A stretch of DNA of 64,000 nucleotides from Pantoea rwandensis (GCF_002095475.1 NZ_MLFR01000012.1:62001-126000); one strand, 5' to 3'; shown: positions 35,344 through 43,923, counted from the stretch's first letter. Program-made: numbers and translations. The notes: a model not told the origin generated them from the letters alone.

Positions 35344-36786
35344 TTAAACCGGGCGGATATATTCAGGGTGATCGGCGTGACCGCTGGCAGGCATCTCAAG
35401 GTGCCCCAGATGTTCATGCCCTTCTCCCGGCAGTTTGCTGGTTAAGTCTGGGCCGTTACGCACAACCTTCGCCAAGAACCAGATCGTGCCTGCAACCACA
35501 GCCGTTTCGAAAATAGCGAAACCAACCAGCCAGAAGATCGCTAAGCCCAGCGACATCGCACTCATGCCATCTTCAGTACGCATCAGACCGTATACAATCC
35601 ACGGCTGACGACCAATTTCACGCGTCCACCAGCCCGCAATCACGGCGATATACGGCAGTGCCACCATCAGCACGGCCAGCAGCAAGAACAGTTTGTTACG
35701 CGGAGCCAGTTCAACCGTCATACGGCGACGGGCCATCAACCACAGACCCCATACGGCAACCGCCAGGATAGCAGCAGCGGCACCCGACATCGCGCGGAAG
35801 GCGTAGAACGGTAATACCACCGGGGGTTGTTCATCTTTTGCGAAGCTGTTTAAGCCCTTGACCGGACCATTCCAGGTTTTGGTTTCAATCAGACTCAGAC
35901 CGTGTGGAATGTCAATGGACCATGCCAGACCGGTACCGTCCTTATTGGGCCAGCCGAGGATATGCCAGGCACTGTTGACGTTGCCTTGCGCATCATAGGT
36001 ATCGTAGTGACCTTCCATTGCGGCCAGCGCGGCTGGCTTGTGCTCAAGGGTCTCTTCACCCAGCACATCACCCATATAGATCTGTACCGCTGCAACCACT
36101 GCCAGTGCGACCAGCGCATACTTTAACGGGCGCAGGAACAGTTCAACATGGCGTTGCTTCAGCACGAACCAGGCACAGGTTGCCACCACGAAGCAGAGCG
36201 ACAGCTCGAAACTGGCTAACAGCATATGAGGGAAAGCACTGCGTGCGTTCGGGTTAAACAGCGCACCTAACCAGTCGGTGACGATAAAGATGCCATTGTG
36301 AAGCTCCACACCCGTTGGCGTTTGCATCCAGGAGTTAGCGACCAGAATCCACATCGCAGAGAGCGTAGAAGAGAGCGCAACATTAAAGGTAGCAAACAGG
36401 TGCATACCACGGCTGATTTTGCCCCAACCAAAAATCATCAGTCCGATGAAACCAGCTTCATACATAAAGGCGGTAATCGTCTCATAGCCCAATACCTGAC
36501 CAAAGAACGGTCCGGCAGCCTGAGAGAAGCGGCCATACAGGATACCAAAGGCCATTTCCATGGTGACGCCCGTCGCCACACCTGCACCGAAGTTAACAAT
36601 GAATAACTTTTCAAAAAAGCGACACAGGCGGTACCACTTCTCGTCCTGCTTCCTGACCCACATCAGTTCAGAGAAGAACAGAAGCGCAGCCAAACCGATG
36701 GTTAGCGGGGGAAAAATGATGTGTATGGATGAAATTAGCGCGAAATCTATACGCGTGATCAGCGATGTAAGATCGTTACTTAACAT
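35344..36786 (-). CDS. cydA: Cytochrome bd-type quinol oxidase subunit I, short Q-loop (CioA-like)
   Basis: This is the 480-residue catalytic subunit. H22 (SSIHIIFPP) is a heme ligand, LGYETITAFMYEAGF carries the conserved proton-path glutamates, and GWWTREIGRQPWIVYG is the family signature. It is about 40 residues shorter than E. coli CydA (522) because the Q-loop is short, as in the cyanide-insensitive oxidases (CioA) of Pseudomonas. It oxidises quinol and reduces O2 at the inner membrane. It starts the cydABDC operon; the promoter lies in the long AT-rich gap upstream. Cyanide tolerance is expected from the family, not shown. Confidence 0.92.
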   Translation of the reverse strand: MLSNDLTSLITRIDFALISSIHIIFPPLTIGLAALLFFSELMWVRKQDEKWYRLCRFFEKLFIVNFGAGVATGVTMEMAFGILYGRFSQAAGPFFGQVLGYETITAFMYEAGFIGLMIFGWGKISRGMHLFATFNVALSSTLSAMWILVANSWMQTPTGVELHNGIFIVTDWLGALFNPNARSAFPHMLLASFELSLCFVVATCAWFVLKQRHVELFLRPLKYALVALAVVAAVQIYMGDVLGEETLEHKPAALAAMEGHYDTYDAQGNVNSAWHILGWPNKDGTGLAWSIDIPHGLSLIETKTWNGPVKGLNSFAKDEQPPVVLPFYAFRAMSGAAAAILAVAVWGLWLMARRRMTVELAPRNKLFLLLAVLMVALPYIAVIAGWWTREIGRQPWIVYGLMRTEDGMSAMSLGLAIFWLVGFAIFETAVVAGTIWFLAKVVRNGPDLTSKLPGEGHEHLGHLEMPASGHADHPEYIRPV

Positions 36787-37792
36787 GACTATCTTCTTTT
36801 ATATGAGTGACCGTGTTAGTTAGCGGCAACAAAGCGCCTTTTCGCTTGTCATGCGAGTGATATGAGAAAAGCTCAGACATGATAAGTCAAAACAGGTGCT
36901 GCACTGTCGTCTCCCTCTTAACTACGAGCAACAACCAACAGTCTATTTCCCAGGCAGGTGTTGAAAGGAAATAGAGTATTTGTCGAGGACTTTATTTCTA
37001 AGGAAAACAGAAAAAACAACCAAAATTGTTAACTGGAGACCTGTCACCATGAGGTGGTGAAATAAGATCCAAGCCATGCTCGCAATAAGAAAATCTATGT
37101 AAATTATTCTATATTTTGCGCTAGCGCAAAGACACTGCGAATAAAGGGTCAAGTTGTAACAAAAAGAAAATGACACGTTAGGCTCATGAATGCTTACCGT
37201 GTTTCTAAAATGTTAAATAACGACAATAAAACTCAAGTTGTAAAAATTAATTCATTAAAAACATATGCATGGATGATCTTGATGGGTTGCTTTAGTTATA
37301 AGAAAAATATAAAAGCAAGCAGAATGATGATAGTGGTGTTAATTAATTATTATTTAGCAGTGTTACAATTACAGTAGGCAGGTAGCCAACATCCAATACA
37401 CATTAATTTAACAATGAATTACAAAGCGCTTCCAATAACACTTATTGCGGCTTATTTTAACACTGAAATAACAATCCGCCGCCCATATGGATTTGATTCA
37501 AATGACGAATAACAGCGTTATCCAATAAACCATGCTGCAACAAAAAGTTGTTAGTATGCGCACAATGATTAAATTAATAAGCATTTATTTAACATTTACT
37601 GTGCTGAAAAAACACTAGAGGAAGGATGAATCAAAAAGGTTTCAGGCTTGCAGGATAAGCAGTAAACCTGACAGGCGACCGAATTGAAGTAGAGGTGCCG
37701 CGAACGTTACGTTAACGTGATGATAAAAGAGGACGCGGAGTGAGAATCACGCGTCCGTTTGTTTTAGGACTAGATAAGCTGAATGACGCTGA
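36787..37792. other. 1-kb AT-rich gap upstream of cydABDC
   Basis: This is the largest gene-free stretch in the window and is clearly AT-rich, especially 36950-37620. It must hold the cydA promoter. Two small frames here (36943-37176 minus and 37186-37377 plus) have no ribosome site or recognisable domain and I do not call them. The right end carries a bidirectional terminator at 37731-37756. No RNA gene or mobile element is recognisable; a horizontally acquired or degraded segment is possible. Confidence 0.5.
37731..37765. terminator. Bidirectional terminator
   Basis: GGACGCG pairs with CGCGTCC around a 12-base loop, followed by GTTTGTTTT on the plus strand and TCTTTTAT on the minus strand. 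It can end the small secreted-protein gene at 37793. Confidence 0.65.
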
Positions 37793-38020
37793 TCAATTTT
37801 GATTCTGTTGTTGCTTGCTGTCCGCTTCTTTTTGCTTTTTATTCGCCATGTGATGACCCACAGCACAGCCAGCCGCTGCCCCTGCTACGCCATGATGGTG
37901 GGCTACATGTCCTGCAACTCCGCCTACTGCGGCTCCCTTCAAACAACCTTTAGCTTCAGCCTGTGAACTGGCCGCCATGAGCATGCCAACCGTAATGACA
38001 ATCATCGATAATTTTTTCAT
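37793..38020 (-). CDS. Small exported glycine/histidine-rich protein
   Basis: This 75-residue protein has a clear signal peptide (MKKLSMIVITVGMLMAASSQAEA, cleaved near residue 23). The mature part is GCLKGAAVGGVAGHVAHHHG followed by AGAAAGCAVGHHMAN, a glycine-zipper-like stretch with several His and two Cys, then a Lys/Gln-rich tail. GGAG lies 8 bases before the ATG at 38020. It resembles small glycine-zipper envelope proteins of enterobacteria. The His/Cys content could bind metal; function unknown. Confidence 0.75.
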   Translation of the reverse strand: MKKLSMIVITVGMLMAASSQAEAKGCLKGAAVGGVAGHVAHHHGVAGAAAGCAVGHHMANKKQKEADSKQQQNQN

Positions 38021-38272
38021 TCGAATTCTCCTGCATTTTAGCGTCGATAAGTCGGACTGTTTAAGCATAGTCAATGACCGATTTAATGCCGTAAATGCTT
38101 GTAATAATCGGAATATTTACCTTTTTGCTTACTTTCTGTACTGCGCAAAGCACTTTTACCTGCGGATGAACGGCGCCATTCAATTTCCCCATAGTTATCA
38201 GTGAAAAAAATCACAGCACCGTACCAGTGGCTCCTTTAGGGTGGATATCCCCCTACAAGGAGAACATCTGTT

Positions 38273-39631
38273 ATGAGCCTCTTATCGGCAGGCAATCGCC
38301 GCGACTTTCTCAAGTTAACCGCTGCTGGCACGTTGCTTGGCAGCGGGTTCACGAACCGTGTTTCTGCGGCTGAAAGCTGTGCGCCAGAAAACCTTAGCCA
38401 AATCAATGTCAGTCACTATCTGCTGCGTAATGTCCGCCTCGAAGAAGGATTCATACGTAAACAGGATGTGATTACCGCAACCCGCACGGGTTTATATGAC
38501 ATTGAGATCAATGGCGCGAGTGTTGCGGGCATCCACTCACCAGGATTTAGCTCCCCGCTTCCCGCTTGGGATGCGGGCGGGCATATCCTGCTTCCTGCTA
38601 CTCGTGATATGCATATTCACCTCGACAAAACCTTCTATGGTGAGGGTTGGCGTGCGCCGCTGCCGCGAAAAAGTGTCATCGACATGATCCACCAGGAAGA
38701 ACAGATTCTGCCTGAGCTGGTTCCGACCTCTGAAGGACGTGCTGAAAAGCTGATCGGCCTGCTGCAATCTAAAGGCAGCACAGAAGCGCGTAGCCACTGC
38801 AATATTGATCCGATCAGTCAGCTCCAAGGGCTGGCTCATCTGCAGCAAGCGATTGCTCATCATCGCCAGGATTTCAGCGCCAAAATTGTCGCCTTCCCTC
38901 AACATGGCCTCCTGCGTGCGCATGTTGAGGGAATGATGCGTGGGGCCATGAAAATGGGGGCGGACTACGTTGGCGGTTTGGATCCCACCAACGTGGATGG
39001 CGCGATGGAGAAGTCACTCGACACGATGTTCAGCATCGCTCTCGATTTCGCCGCCCCGATCGATATTCACCTGCATGAAACGGAGCCACACGGCGTCGCG
39101 GCAATACGTTATATGTTGAAGACCGTGCGCGATAACCCGCAACTCAAAGGTAAGGTGACGATCAGCCATGCGTTCGCATTAGGAACGCTGTCAGGAAAAG
39201 AACTGGACGCAATGATTGAGGAACTGAAAGAGCAGCAGTTCAGCATTGCCACCACCGTGCCTATCGGGCGCGTGATTATGCCGCTGCCGCAGCTGCGTGC
39301 TGCTGGCATTCCAGTGTGGTCAGGCACCGATACCATTGCCGATCACTGGCAGCCATTTGGCAGTGGCAGCATGCTGGAGAAAGCGAATGTCTATTCCCAG
39401 CTCTATCGTGGACCGGATGAGTATTCGTTGAGTCGCGCACTCGGCATTGCCACCAATGAGATATTGCCGCTGAACAGCCAAGGCGAACAGCAGTGGCCAA
39501 AAGCGCAGGATCCCGCAACCATGATGCTGGTTGCAGCGAGTTGCTCAGCAGAAGCGGTGGCCCATGTCGCACCAGTGATGGCTACATTCCATCAAGGCAA
39601 ACAGGTCTTTGGAGCGTTAGCGAAAATATAA
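38273..39631 (+). CDS. Tat-exported amidohydrolase (cytosine deaminase-like)
   Basis: This 452-residue protein has a twin-arginine signal (NRRDFLKLTAAGTLLGSG, residues 8-25), predicting folded export to the periplasm. The hydrolase part has the metal-binding MHIHLDKT (about 118-125), a second-metal region DIHLHETEPHG, a TISHAFAL histidine and WSGTDTIADHW with the catalytic Asp, all as in cytosine deaminase-type amidohydrolases. Most relatives are cytoplasmic, so Tat export is notable. AAGGAG lies upstream. It has no obvious operon partner. Confidence 0.85.
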   Translation: MSLLSAGNRRDFLKLTAAGTLLGSGFTNRVSAAESCAPENLSQINVSHYLLRNVRLEEGFIRKQDVITATRTGLYDIEINGASVAGIHSPGFSSPLPAWDAGGHILLPATRDMHIHLDKTFYGEGWRAPLPRKSVIDMIHQEEQILPELVPTSEGRAEKLIGLLQSKGSTEARSHCNIDPISQLQGLAHLQQAIAHHRQDFSAKIVAFPQHGLLRAHVEGMMRGAMKMGADYVGGLDPTNVDGAMEKSLDTMFSIALDFAAPIDIHLHETEPHGVAAIRYMLKTVRDNPQLKGKVTISHAFALGTLSGKELDAMIEELKEQQFSIATTVPIGRVIMPLPQLRAAGIPVWSGTDTIADHWQPFGSGSMLEKANVYSQLYRGPDEYSLSRALGIATNEILPLNSQGEQQWPKAQDPATMMLVAASCSAEAVAHVAPVMATFHQGKQVFGALAKI

Positions 39632-39667
39632 TCGAAGGGAAAGGTTAAATTTATTTGATGTGATTTT

Positions 39668-39694
39668 ATTGTCGCGCAGAGACTGCGCGACAAT
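39668..39694. terminator. Hairpin between the amidohydrolase and osmB
   Basis: ATTGTCGCGCA pairs perfectly with TGCGCGACAAT over 11 bases with a 5-base loop, between convergent genes. No long T run follows on either strand, so it is a candidate terminator or mRNA-stabilising stem. Confidence 0.5.
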
Positions 39695-39702
39695 ATAAAG
39701 TA

Positions 39703-39912
39703 TTAGCGGCTTACTTCGTGACCAATTAAACCACCAATCGCCGCGCCACCCAGTGTACCGAACGTGCTGCCACCGGTTAATACTGCACCGCCGACGGCAC
39801 CGACACCCGCGCCAATTGCAGTGTTACGTCCACGATGTGACATACCGCAGGCGGTAACAGATAAACAAACTAATGCGACAATAGCAAAACTGCAGCTGCG
39901 TTTTAAAAGCAT
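39703..39912 (-). CDS. osmB: OsmB-like glycine-zipper lipoprotein
   Basis: The 69-residue protein has a lipoprotein signal with lipobox SVTAC and a mature part RGRNTAIGAGVGAVGGAVLTGGSTFGTLG followed by GLIGHEV, nearly the same pattern as E. coli OsmB (72 residues), an osmotically induced outer-membrane lipoprotein. The start at 39912 is chosen because AGGA lies 7 bases upstream; longer frames lack a ribosome site. Confidence 0.88.
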   Translation of the reverse strand: MLLKRSCSFAIVALVCLSVTACGMSHRGRNTAIGAGVGAVGGAVLTGGSTFGTLGGAAIGGLIGHEVSR

Positions 39913-40225
39913 CGAAATCCTCATTACCATTAATTAATGGAATGCAATTGTTTTAATTTGATTGTTGTTAAGACACCAAATCATTGGCGACTTGCACTGC
40001 TCGTCGGCGCTAATTTATGGCGAAATGGATGACGGCGAAAGGTAAAAATTCCTATTTTATGGCGGCACTGGCGAAGCGGTGAAAACCCCTGCATTCCGCG
40101 GTATCATCCTGCATTGCCACTGTCGAATCTTCCGGCAATTGTTCACTTGACGTACAACCTACCAACTAGTAGATTAACTATGATTCAGTAAGCCGGGGAA
40201 ATTTCTGACAGGAGGCGATGTGAAT
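39913..40225. promoter_or_regulatory. Divergent region between osmB and a small gene, with TetR-type operator
   Basis: This roughly 310-base gap must hold the osmB promoter on the minus strand and a plus-strand promoter for the gene at 40226. The palindromic element at 40159-40172 is described separately. Nothing else is recognisable. Confidence 0.45.
40159..40172. promoter_or_regulatory. Putative TetR operator, copy 1
   Basis: CTACCAACTAGTAG has CTAC-N6-GTAG dyad symmetry. It matches the reverse complement of the element at 42845-42858 at 13 of 14 positions, with identity also in the next three bases. It lies about 55 bases before the small gene at 40226, where it could overlap the promoter. 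Confidence 0.7.
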
Positions 40226-40429
40226 GTGATTAAGTTTCCTAATCCACAGCAGCAACAAGTTGAGCACAGCCAACTTAACCATGAGATTAAAAACATCGCG
40301 GTACGTGACTTTGCATTAAAGATTGCCACGCAGCTGCGCAATGATGACGAGTTAAATAGTCGAGCGCCTTATTTAGTCGATAAAGTCATCATGCTGCTGA
40401 TAAAAGAGTCGCGCGGCGTCGAGTCGTAA
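40226..40429 (+). CDS. Small soluble protein of unknown function
   Basis: This is a frame of 67-69 residues opening VIKFPNPQQQQVEHSQ, with helical segments IKNIAVRDFALKIATQL and APYLVDKVIMLLIKES. AGGAGG lies 10 bases before the GTG at 40226 (an earlier GTG at 40220 is 4 bases away), and a terminator follows the stop, so it is a real gene. It carries the same operator as the catalase/b561/TetR operon and is probably part of that regulon. I do not recognise the family. Confidence 0.65.
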   Translation: MIKFPNPQQQQVEHSQLNHEIKNIAVRDFALKIATQLRNDDELNSRAPYLVDKVIMLLIKESRGVES

Positions 40430-40432
40430 AAT

Positions 40433-40460
40433 AAAAAAAAGCCGCAGCGCGGCTTTTTTT
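40433..40460. terminator. Bidirectional terminator
   Basis: GCCGC at 40441-40445 pairs with GCGGC at 40449-40453 (loop AGC), flanked by eight A bases on the left and seven T bases on the right. It ends both the small gene and the convergent TetR gene and touches the TetR stop codon. Confidence 0.85.
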
Positions 40461-41055
40461 ATTGCTCGGTTTTCTGTCGCAACCTGTTTATGACTGGTGC
40501 AACGATGTGTAAAAACAGATCGGGTTTATGAAACGCGCGTGCGGCAATCATTGCACCATGCACCGTGGCCATGACCGATTTCGCCTCGGTTTCCGCCCCT
40601 TCACGTAGGATAAACACCCCGCTCTGCTCACCTTTATGCAGCACGCTTGTGAGCCAGTCGGCTAACTCGGTGAAATGCCCAGTCACTTCAGCGGCCACCT
40701 CGTCGGGTAATGTCGGTAACTCTACGGCCAACATCACGCAAATACAAAAAGGCGAGGTGTTATCTCGGATGCAGCCAGCCCAAAAGTTGATATACCCATT
40801 GAGTTCGCTCAGCGGGTCATTGCTGAAATGCTGGCTGGTCGCCGCCATCCCTGCCCGCGCCTCCTGCCGATATTCTGCCACCACCGCCTGAACTAAATCG
40901 GCTTTTGCCGGAAAATGGTGATGAATACTCGCTTTACGTATCTGCACCCGTTCAGCTAAATCCGCGTAACTGAAACTTTTATATCCACCAGAGGTGAGCA
41001 GAGTTCTGGTGTGGTTAATGATTTCAGTGGCTTTCGGTGAACGTTCGGCGGTCAT
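40459..41055 (-). CDS. TetR/AcrR family repressor
   Basis: This is a 198-residue repressor. The N-terminal HTH is seen in SFSYADLAERVQIRKASIHHHFPAKADLV (about residues 27-55), and the rest is the helical ligand domain with a Cys pair region (PFCICVML). The start at 41055 is chosen to match the family. It is the last gene of the catalase/cytochrome b561 operon, so it likely controls itself. Two near-identical palindromes, one at each end of this locus, are its probable operators. Confidence 0.88.
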   Translation of the reverse strand: MTAERSPKATEIINHTRTLLTSGGYKSFSYADLAERVQIRKASIHHHFPAKADLVQAVVAEYRQEARAGMAATSQHFSNDPLSELNGYINFWAGCIRDNTSPFCICVMLAVELPTLPDEVAAEVTGHFTELADWLTSVLHKGEQSGVFILREGAETEAKSVMATVHGAMIAARAFHKPDLFLHIVAPVINRLRQKTEQ

Positions 41056-41132
41056 GCAAGGCTCCGGCAGCAAAATGAAATGGCTGCAAATCAGTAAATT
41101 GGCACTGAACCTACTGACCTGCAGCCGGGTTG

Positions 41133-41684
41133 TCAAGGCGCTTCAGGACGCTTGCCCCGTCCAGCCATACTGCTAAAAACGCCGTCCCGTAAGATCAATG
41201 CGTGGAACAGTGCAGCAGCCAGATGGAGCATCACCGTGATGAACAACGCCAACGCCAGCCAGGTGTGTAACGGGCGCAGCACGGCAAAGGCGTCATTACT
41301 GACAGGGATAATCGGCGGCAGCACAATACTGCCGCCTAGGCTCACCGGGTAGCCTGCGGCTGACAGCATCGCCCAGCCAATCAAGGGTTGGGTCAACATC
41401 ATGAAATACAGCGCCCAGTGCGAAAGATGCGCGATCCCTTTCTGCCAAGCTGGCAGCGACGCGGGAAGCGCAGGTTTCACTGTGGTAAATCGCAACCACA
41501 ATCGCACCACCACCAGCAGCAGAATCATCACCCCGAGCGGCTTGTGGATTGAAACCAGCAGGCTATGCAGCGACGAGACGCTAGCCACCATGCCGACGCC
41601 GATAAACAGCATGGCAATAATGGCCGCCGCCATCGTCCAGTGAATAATGCGCAATGCAGGATGGAAATAGTCAGCGTGTTTCAT
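41133..41684 (-). CDS. Cytochrome b561 family membrane protein
   Basis: This 183-residue four-helix membrane protein is of the CybB type. Conserved histidines for two b hemes are visible: HPALRIIHWTMA near residue 15, VSIHKPLGV near 46, and later LHTWLALALFITVMLHLAAALFH. Such proteins pass electrons between quinol and a partner, or to superoxide. Its ATG overlaps the catalase stop, so the two are made together; the pairing suggests it feeds electrons to the membrane-anchored catalase-like peroxidase. Confidence 0.88.
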   Translation of the reverse strand: MKHADYFHPALRIIHWTMAAAIIAMLFIGVGMVASVSSLHSLLVSIHKPLGVMILLLVVVRLWLRFTTVKPALPASLPAWQKGIAHLSHWALYFMMLTQPLIGWAMLSAAGYPVSLGGSIVLPPIIPVSNDAFAVLRPLHTWLALALFITVMLHLAAALFHALILRDGVFSSMAGRGKRPEAP

Positions 41685-42727
41685 CAGTGTGCTCCTGCCT
41701 GTTCACGGGTGCGTGCATTGTAGGACTTGGCATAGGCCGAGGAACGGGCATTGAGGATGGGATCATCAGAGGCCGCAATGCCGTCGGGAAGAATCAATGG
41801 ATCGTAGTTGATATCGTTGCAGGCTCCCTGCTGCTGCGGCGTGGTTTGGTTGATGGTTAAGGTTCCGGCATTAATGTTCTGGCGATCTGCTGGCCAGGCC
41901 ACTGACGCGTCATCACTCTTATCGTGCGCATTGGCCACGGTAATCATCAGATCCCACATCAATGGGCCTTTGGCGAGGCGTTGTTGCAGATCGTCCTGTA
42001 GGAAGTTGCTGTCATTTTTATCACTGGCATTGATCGGTTGATAAGCCTGATGCGGCACCATACTCCAACGCACAACGTGGCTAGCCCCCGCTTTATCGAC
42101 AAATTTAAACGCGTTAAGACTGTTGAAGCGATCGCTTGCCCAACTGGAGGACGGGATATATTGCTGTGCCCAACCGAAGAAGGGTTTGATTTCAGGATGC
42201 TTCTGCACAAAAGCCTGGATTTTTGCCGGATCGGGCTTGCCCGTTTTGGCATCCGGTAGCGTAGCGATTTGCAGGTCATAGAAACCTTCTACGCTGTTGA
42301 CTGGGAAGAACGGCATCGCATTCATCCCGGTACGCCACTGCTGACCATCCTTTTGATAAAACGCCAATGCCATACTGCGCACCGGCACCGTATAGTCGGG
42401 CGCGTTGGGGTTTCCGCCCGCGATGGCAAAACGCCCGACCACTGGGGTCACGCCTGGCGCAAACAAAGCGGCGCGCGACAGCATGCTGGCATTCCCATTG
42501 GCAGTAAAGTTGCCGTTAATGCACACCCCTTTGGCGTGATTACGCCGATAGCCAGGATGCTCGCCGCCGGATTGCTGCAATACGCTAATAAGTTTGTTTG
42601 ATGACAATCTCTCAGGGGTAAGCCAACCCCCCGTCCAGAGAAAAAGCACAATCAGTAACAGTGGAATAACAGCAATAACGACCAGTCGCGTTATTTTTTG
42701 GCCGGTTGATAGAGAAGGCTTGGTCAT
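41684..42727 (-). CDS. Membrane-anchored catalase-family peroxidase (SrpA-like)
   Basis: This 347-residue, short catalase-fold protein has an N-terminal membrane anchor (about residues 13-32). The heme-distal His lies in RRNHAKGVCINGNF and the proximal heme Tyr in NARSSAYAKSYN. Clade members of this length act as peroxidases rather than full catalases. The anchor implies a periplasm-facing domain. It is the first gene of an operon with cytochrome b561 and TetR. The start at 42727 is preferred; a longer frame to 42769 is possible. Confidence 0.87.
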   Translation of the reverse strand: MTKPSLSTGQKITRLVVIAVIPLLLIVLFLWTGGWLTPERLSSNKLISVLQQSGGEHPGYRRNHAKGVCINGNFTANGNASMLSRAALFAPGVTPVVGRFAIAGGNPNAPDYTVPVRSMALAFYQKDGQQWRTGMNAMPFFPVNSVEGFYDLQIATLPDAKTGKPDPAKIQAFVQKHPEIKPFFGWAQQYIPSSSWASDRFNSLNAFKFVDKAGASHVVRWSMVPHQAYQPINASDKNDSNFLQDDLQQRLAKGPLMWDLMITVANAHDKSDDASVAWPADRQNINAGTLTINQTTPQQQGACNDINYDPLILPDGIAASDDPILNARSSAYAKSYNARTREQAGAH

Positions 42728-42803
42728 GGTTTCGCTCAACATTGCATAGAAAGAAGTCAAGGCACTCACCCGAGCAGAAGAGATCGTGCGTGGTATTAAA
42801 CCT

Positions 42804-42823
42804 AACCGTCATCAAGGACGGTT
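42804..42823. promoter_or_regulatory. Leader hairpin before the catalase gene
   Basis: AACCGTC pairs with GACGGTT around a 6-base loop between the putative TetR operator and the catalase start. It could be a leader stem or a second regulator site; no T run follows in the catalase direction. Confidence 0.35.
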
Positions 42824-42844
42824 TTATGTTTCGATCAATCCAAT

Positions 42845-42858
42845 CTACTAGTAGGTAG
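42845..42858. promoter_or_regulatory. Putative TetR operator, copy 2
   Basis: CTACTAGTAGGTAG has CTAC-N6-GTAG symmetry and is the reverse complement of the 40159-40172 element with one change. It lies about 120 bases upstream of the catalase ATG, as expected for the promoter of the catalase/b561/TetR operon. Confidence 0.7.
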
Positions 42859-42937
42859 ATAAAGCTGTCAAATGAATTGCGATTTAATAGGCAAGTGTTG
42901 ATGCAGTTTGGAGGCTATGCTCCTCGGCTGATGAGCG

Positions 42938-43804
42938 TTACTGTTGCTCGCGCTGAGGGTAACTGGCTTTCATTGGCGCCACTACCACATTGACGCCCAG
43001 ATCTTGCAGGCGACGCAAAATCGGTACCGGCGTGCCCTGGTTCACGATCACCACGTCGAATTCACTGAGATGGGCAAAACGATGCAGCGCACGACGTTCA
43101 AATTTGGTGTTATCCATCATCAAAATGCGCTTCTGCGCAGCATCAAACATCGCGCGTTTAGTTTCCACCGTTTCTGCGGATTGATGAAACACCGCGTCGT
43201 CGATGATCGCTGACATGCTGACAAAAAACACATCGGCACGCAGGCTGGCAATCTCTTCCCGCGTCATGCGGCCCATAAAGGCGTTACACCAGTGATAAAA
43301 CTGCCCGCCCAATCCCATCAAAGTGATGTCACGGCCGTTGCGCAGTTCATTCATTAACGTCAGAGAGTTGGTGATAACGGTGAGTGGCGCACGTGCAGGC
43401 AACAGGCGCGCCATCTGCAATACCGTGGTGGAATCATCAAGAAATATCGCCTGACCCGGCTCCAGATAGCTTGCCGCCACCTCGGCAATGGCCTGCTTCT
43501 CTTCCAACTGGCGGGTTGCACGATAGATATCGCTCGACTCAACCAGGCTCGTGGGGGTGGCGGAAACCACGCCGCGAGATTTATGCAGCAGTCCGCGTTC
43601 GACCATTTCATCAATATCGCGATGTGCGGTCATCAGACTAATGCCAAACCGATCGGTGATGTCCTCAATCCGAATGGCGCCTTCCGCCATGACGGCTTCG
43701 GCAATCAATTGACGTCGTGCGAGCTGTCGCGCCTGTCGGCTATCGCTCGGTAGAGGTTCAGCCATAAATACGTTGAGCGATGAGTCCTGCGGGTTGTGCG
43801 CCAT
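42938..43804 (-). CDS. DeoR/GlpR family sugar regulator
   Basis: The 288-residue regulator has a DeoR HTH (RRQLIAEAVMAEGAIRIEDI ... SLMTAHRDIDEMVERG, about 30-80) and the C-terminal DeoRC sensor with AIFLDDSTTVLQMA and the phosphosugar-binding VSMSAI region. It is the last gene of the minus-strand polyol ABC transporter operon. In rhizobial erythritol loci a DeoR-type EryR has the same place, so an EryR-like role is likely. The ATG at 43804 has a weak ribosome site. Confidence 0.85.
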   Translation of the reverse strand: MAHNPQDSSLNVFMAEPLPSDSRQARQLARRQLIAEAVMAEGAIRIEDITDRFGISLMTAHRDIDEMVERGLLHKSRGVVSATPTSLVESSDIYRATRQLEEKQAIAEVAASYLEPGQAIFLDDSTTVLQMARLLPARAPLTVITNSLTLMNELRNGRDITLMGLGGQFYHWCNAFMGRMTREEIASLRADVFFVSMSAIIDDAVFHQSAETVETKRAMFDAAQKRILMMDNTKFERRALHRFAHLSEFDVVIVNQGTPVPILRRLQDLGVNVVVAPMKASYPQREQQ

Positions 43805-43899
43805 GTTTCGTCCGGGAAAAAGAGGCAGAAAAGCGGGTTCGTCATGATTACAACGCGGAAACGTTCTTTTTGCAAATGGTCGACTTCGGTTGCCGCGAT

Positions 43900-43923
43900 C
43901 AGGTGCGCAGAAATGCGCACCTG
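43900..43923. other. Perfect 10-bp hairpin between binding-protein and DeoR genes
   Basis: CAGGTGCGCA pairs with TGCGCACCTG around a 4-base loop. There is no T run, so in the operon it may protect the 3' end of the highly expressed binding-protein mRNA or reduce read-through to the regulator gene. Confidence 0.55.

Noticed and set aside
36943..37377. Two small ORFs (77 and 63 residues) in the AT-rich gap
   Set aside because: No ribosome-binding site, no domain, and composition expected of random AT-rich DNA.
37690..37760. AGAGGTGCCGCGAAC stretch resembling the start of a lysine riboswitch
   Set aside because: Only about 70 bases separate it from a terminator, too short for an L-box, and the downstream genes do not fit lysine metabolism.
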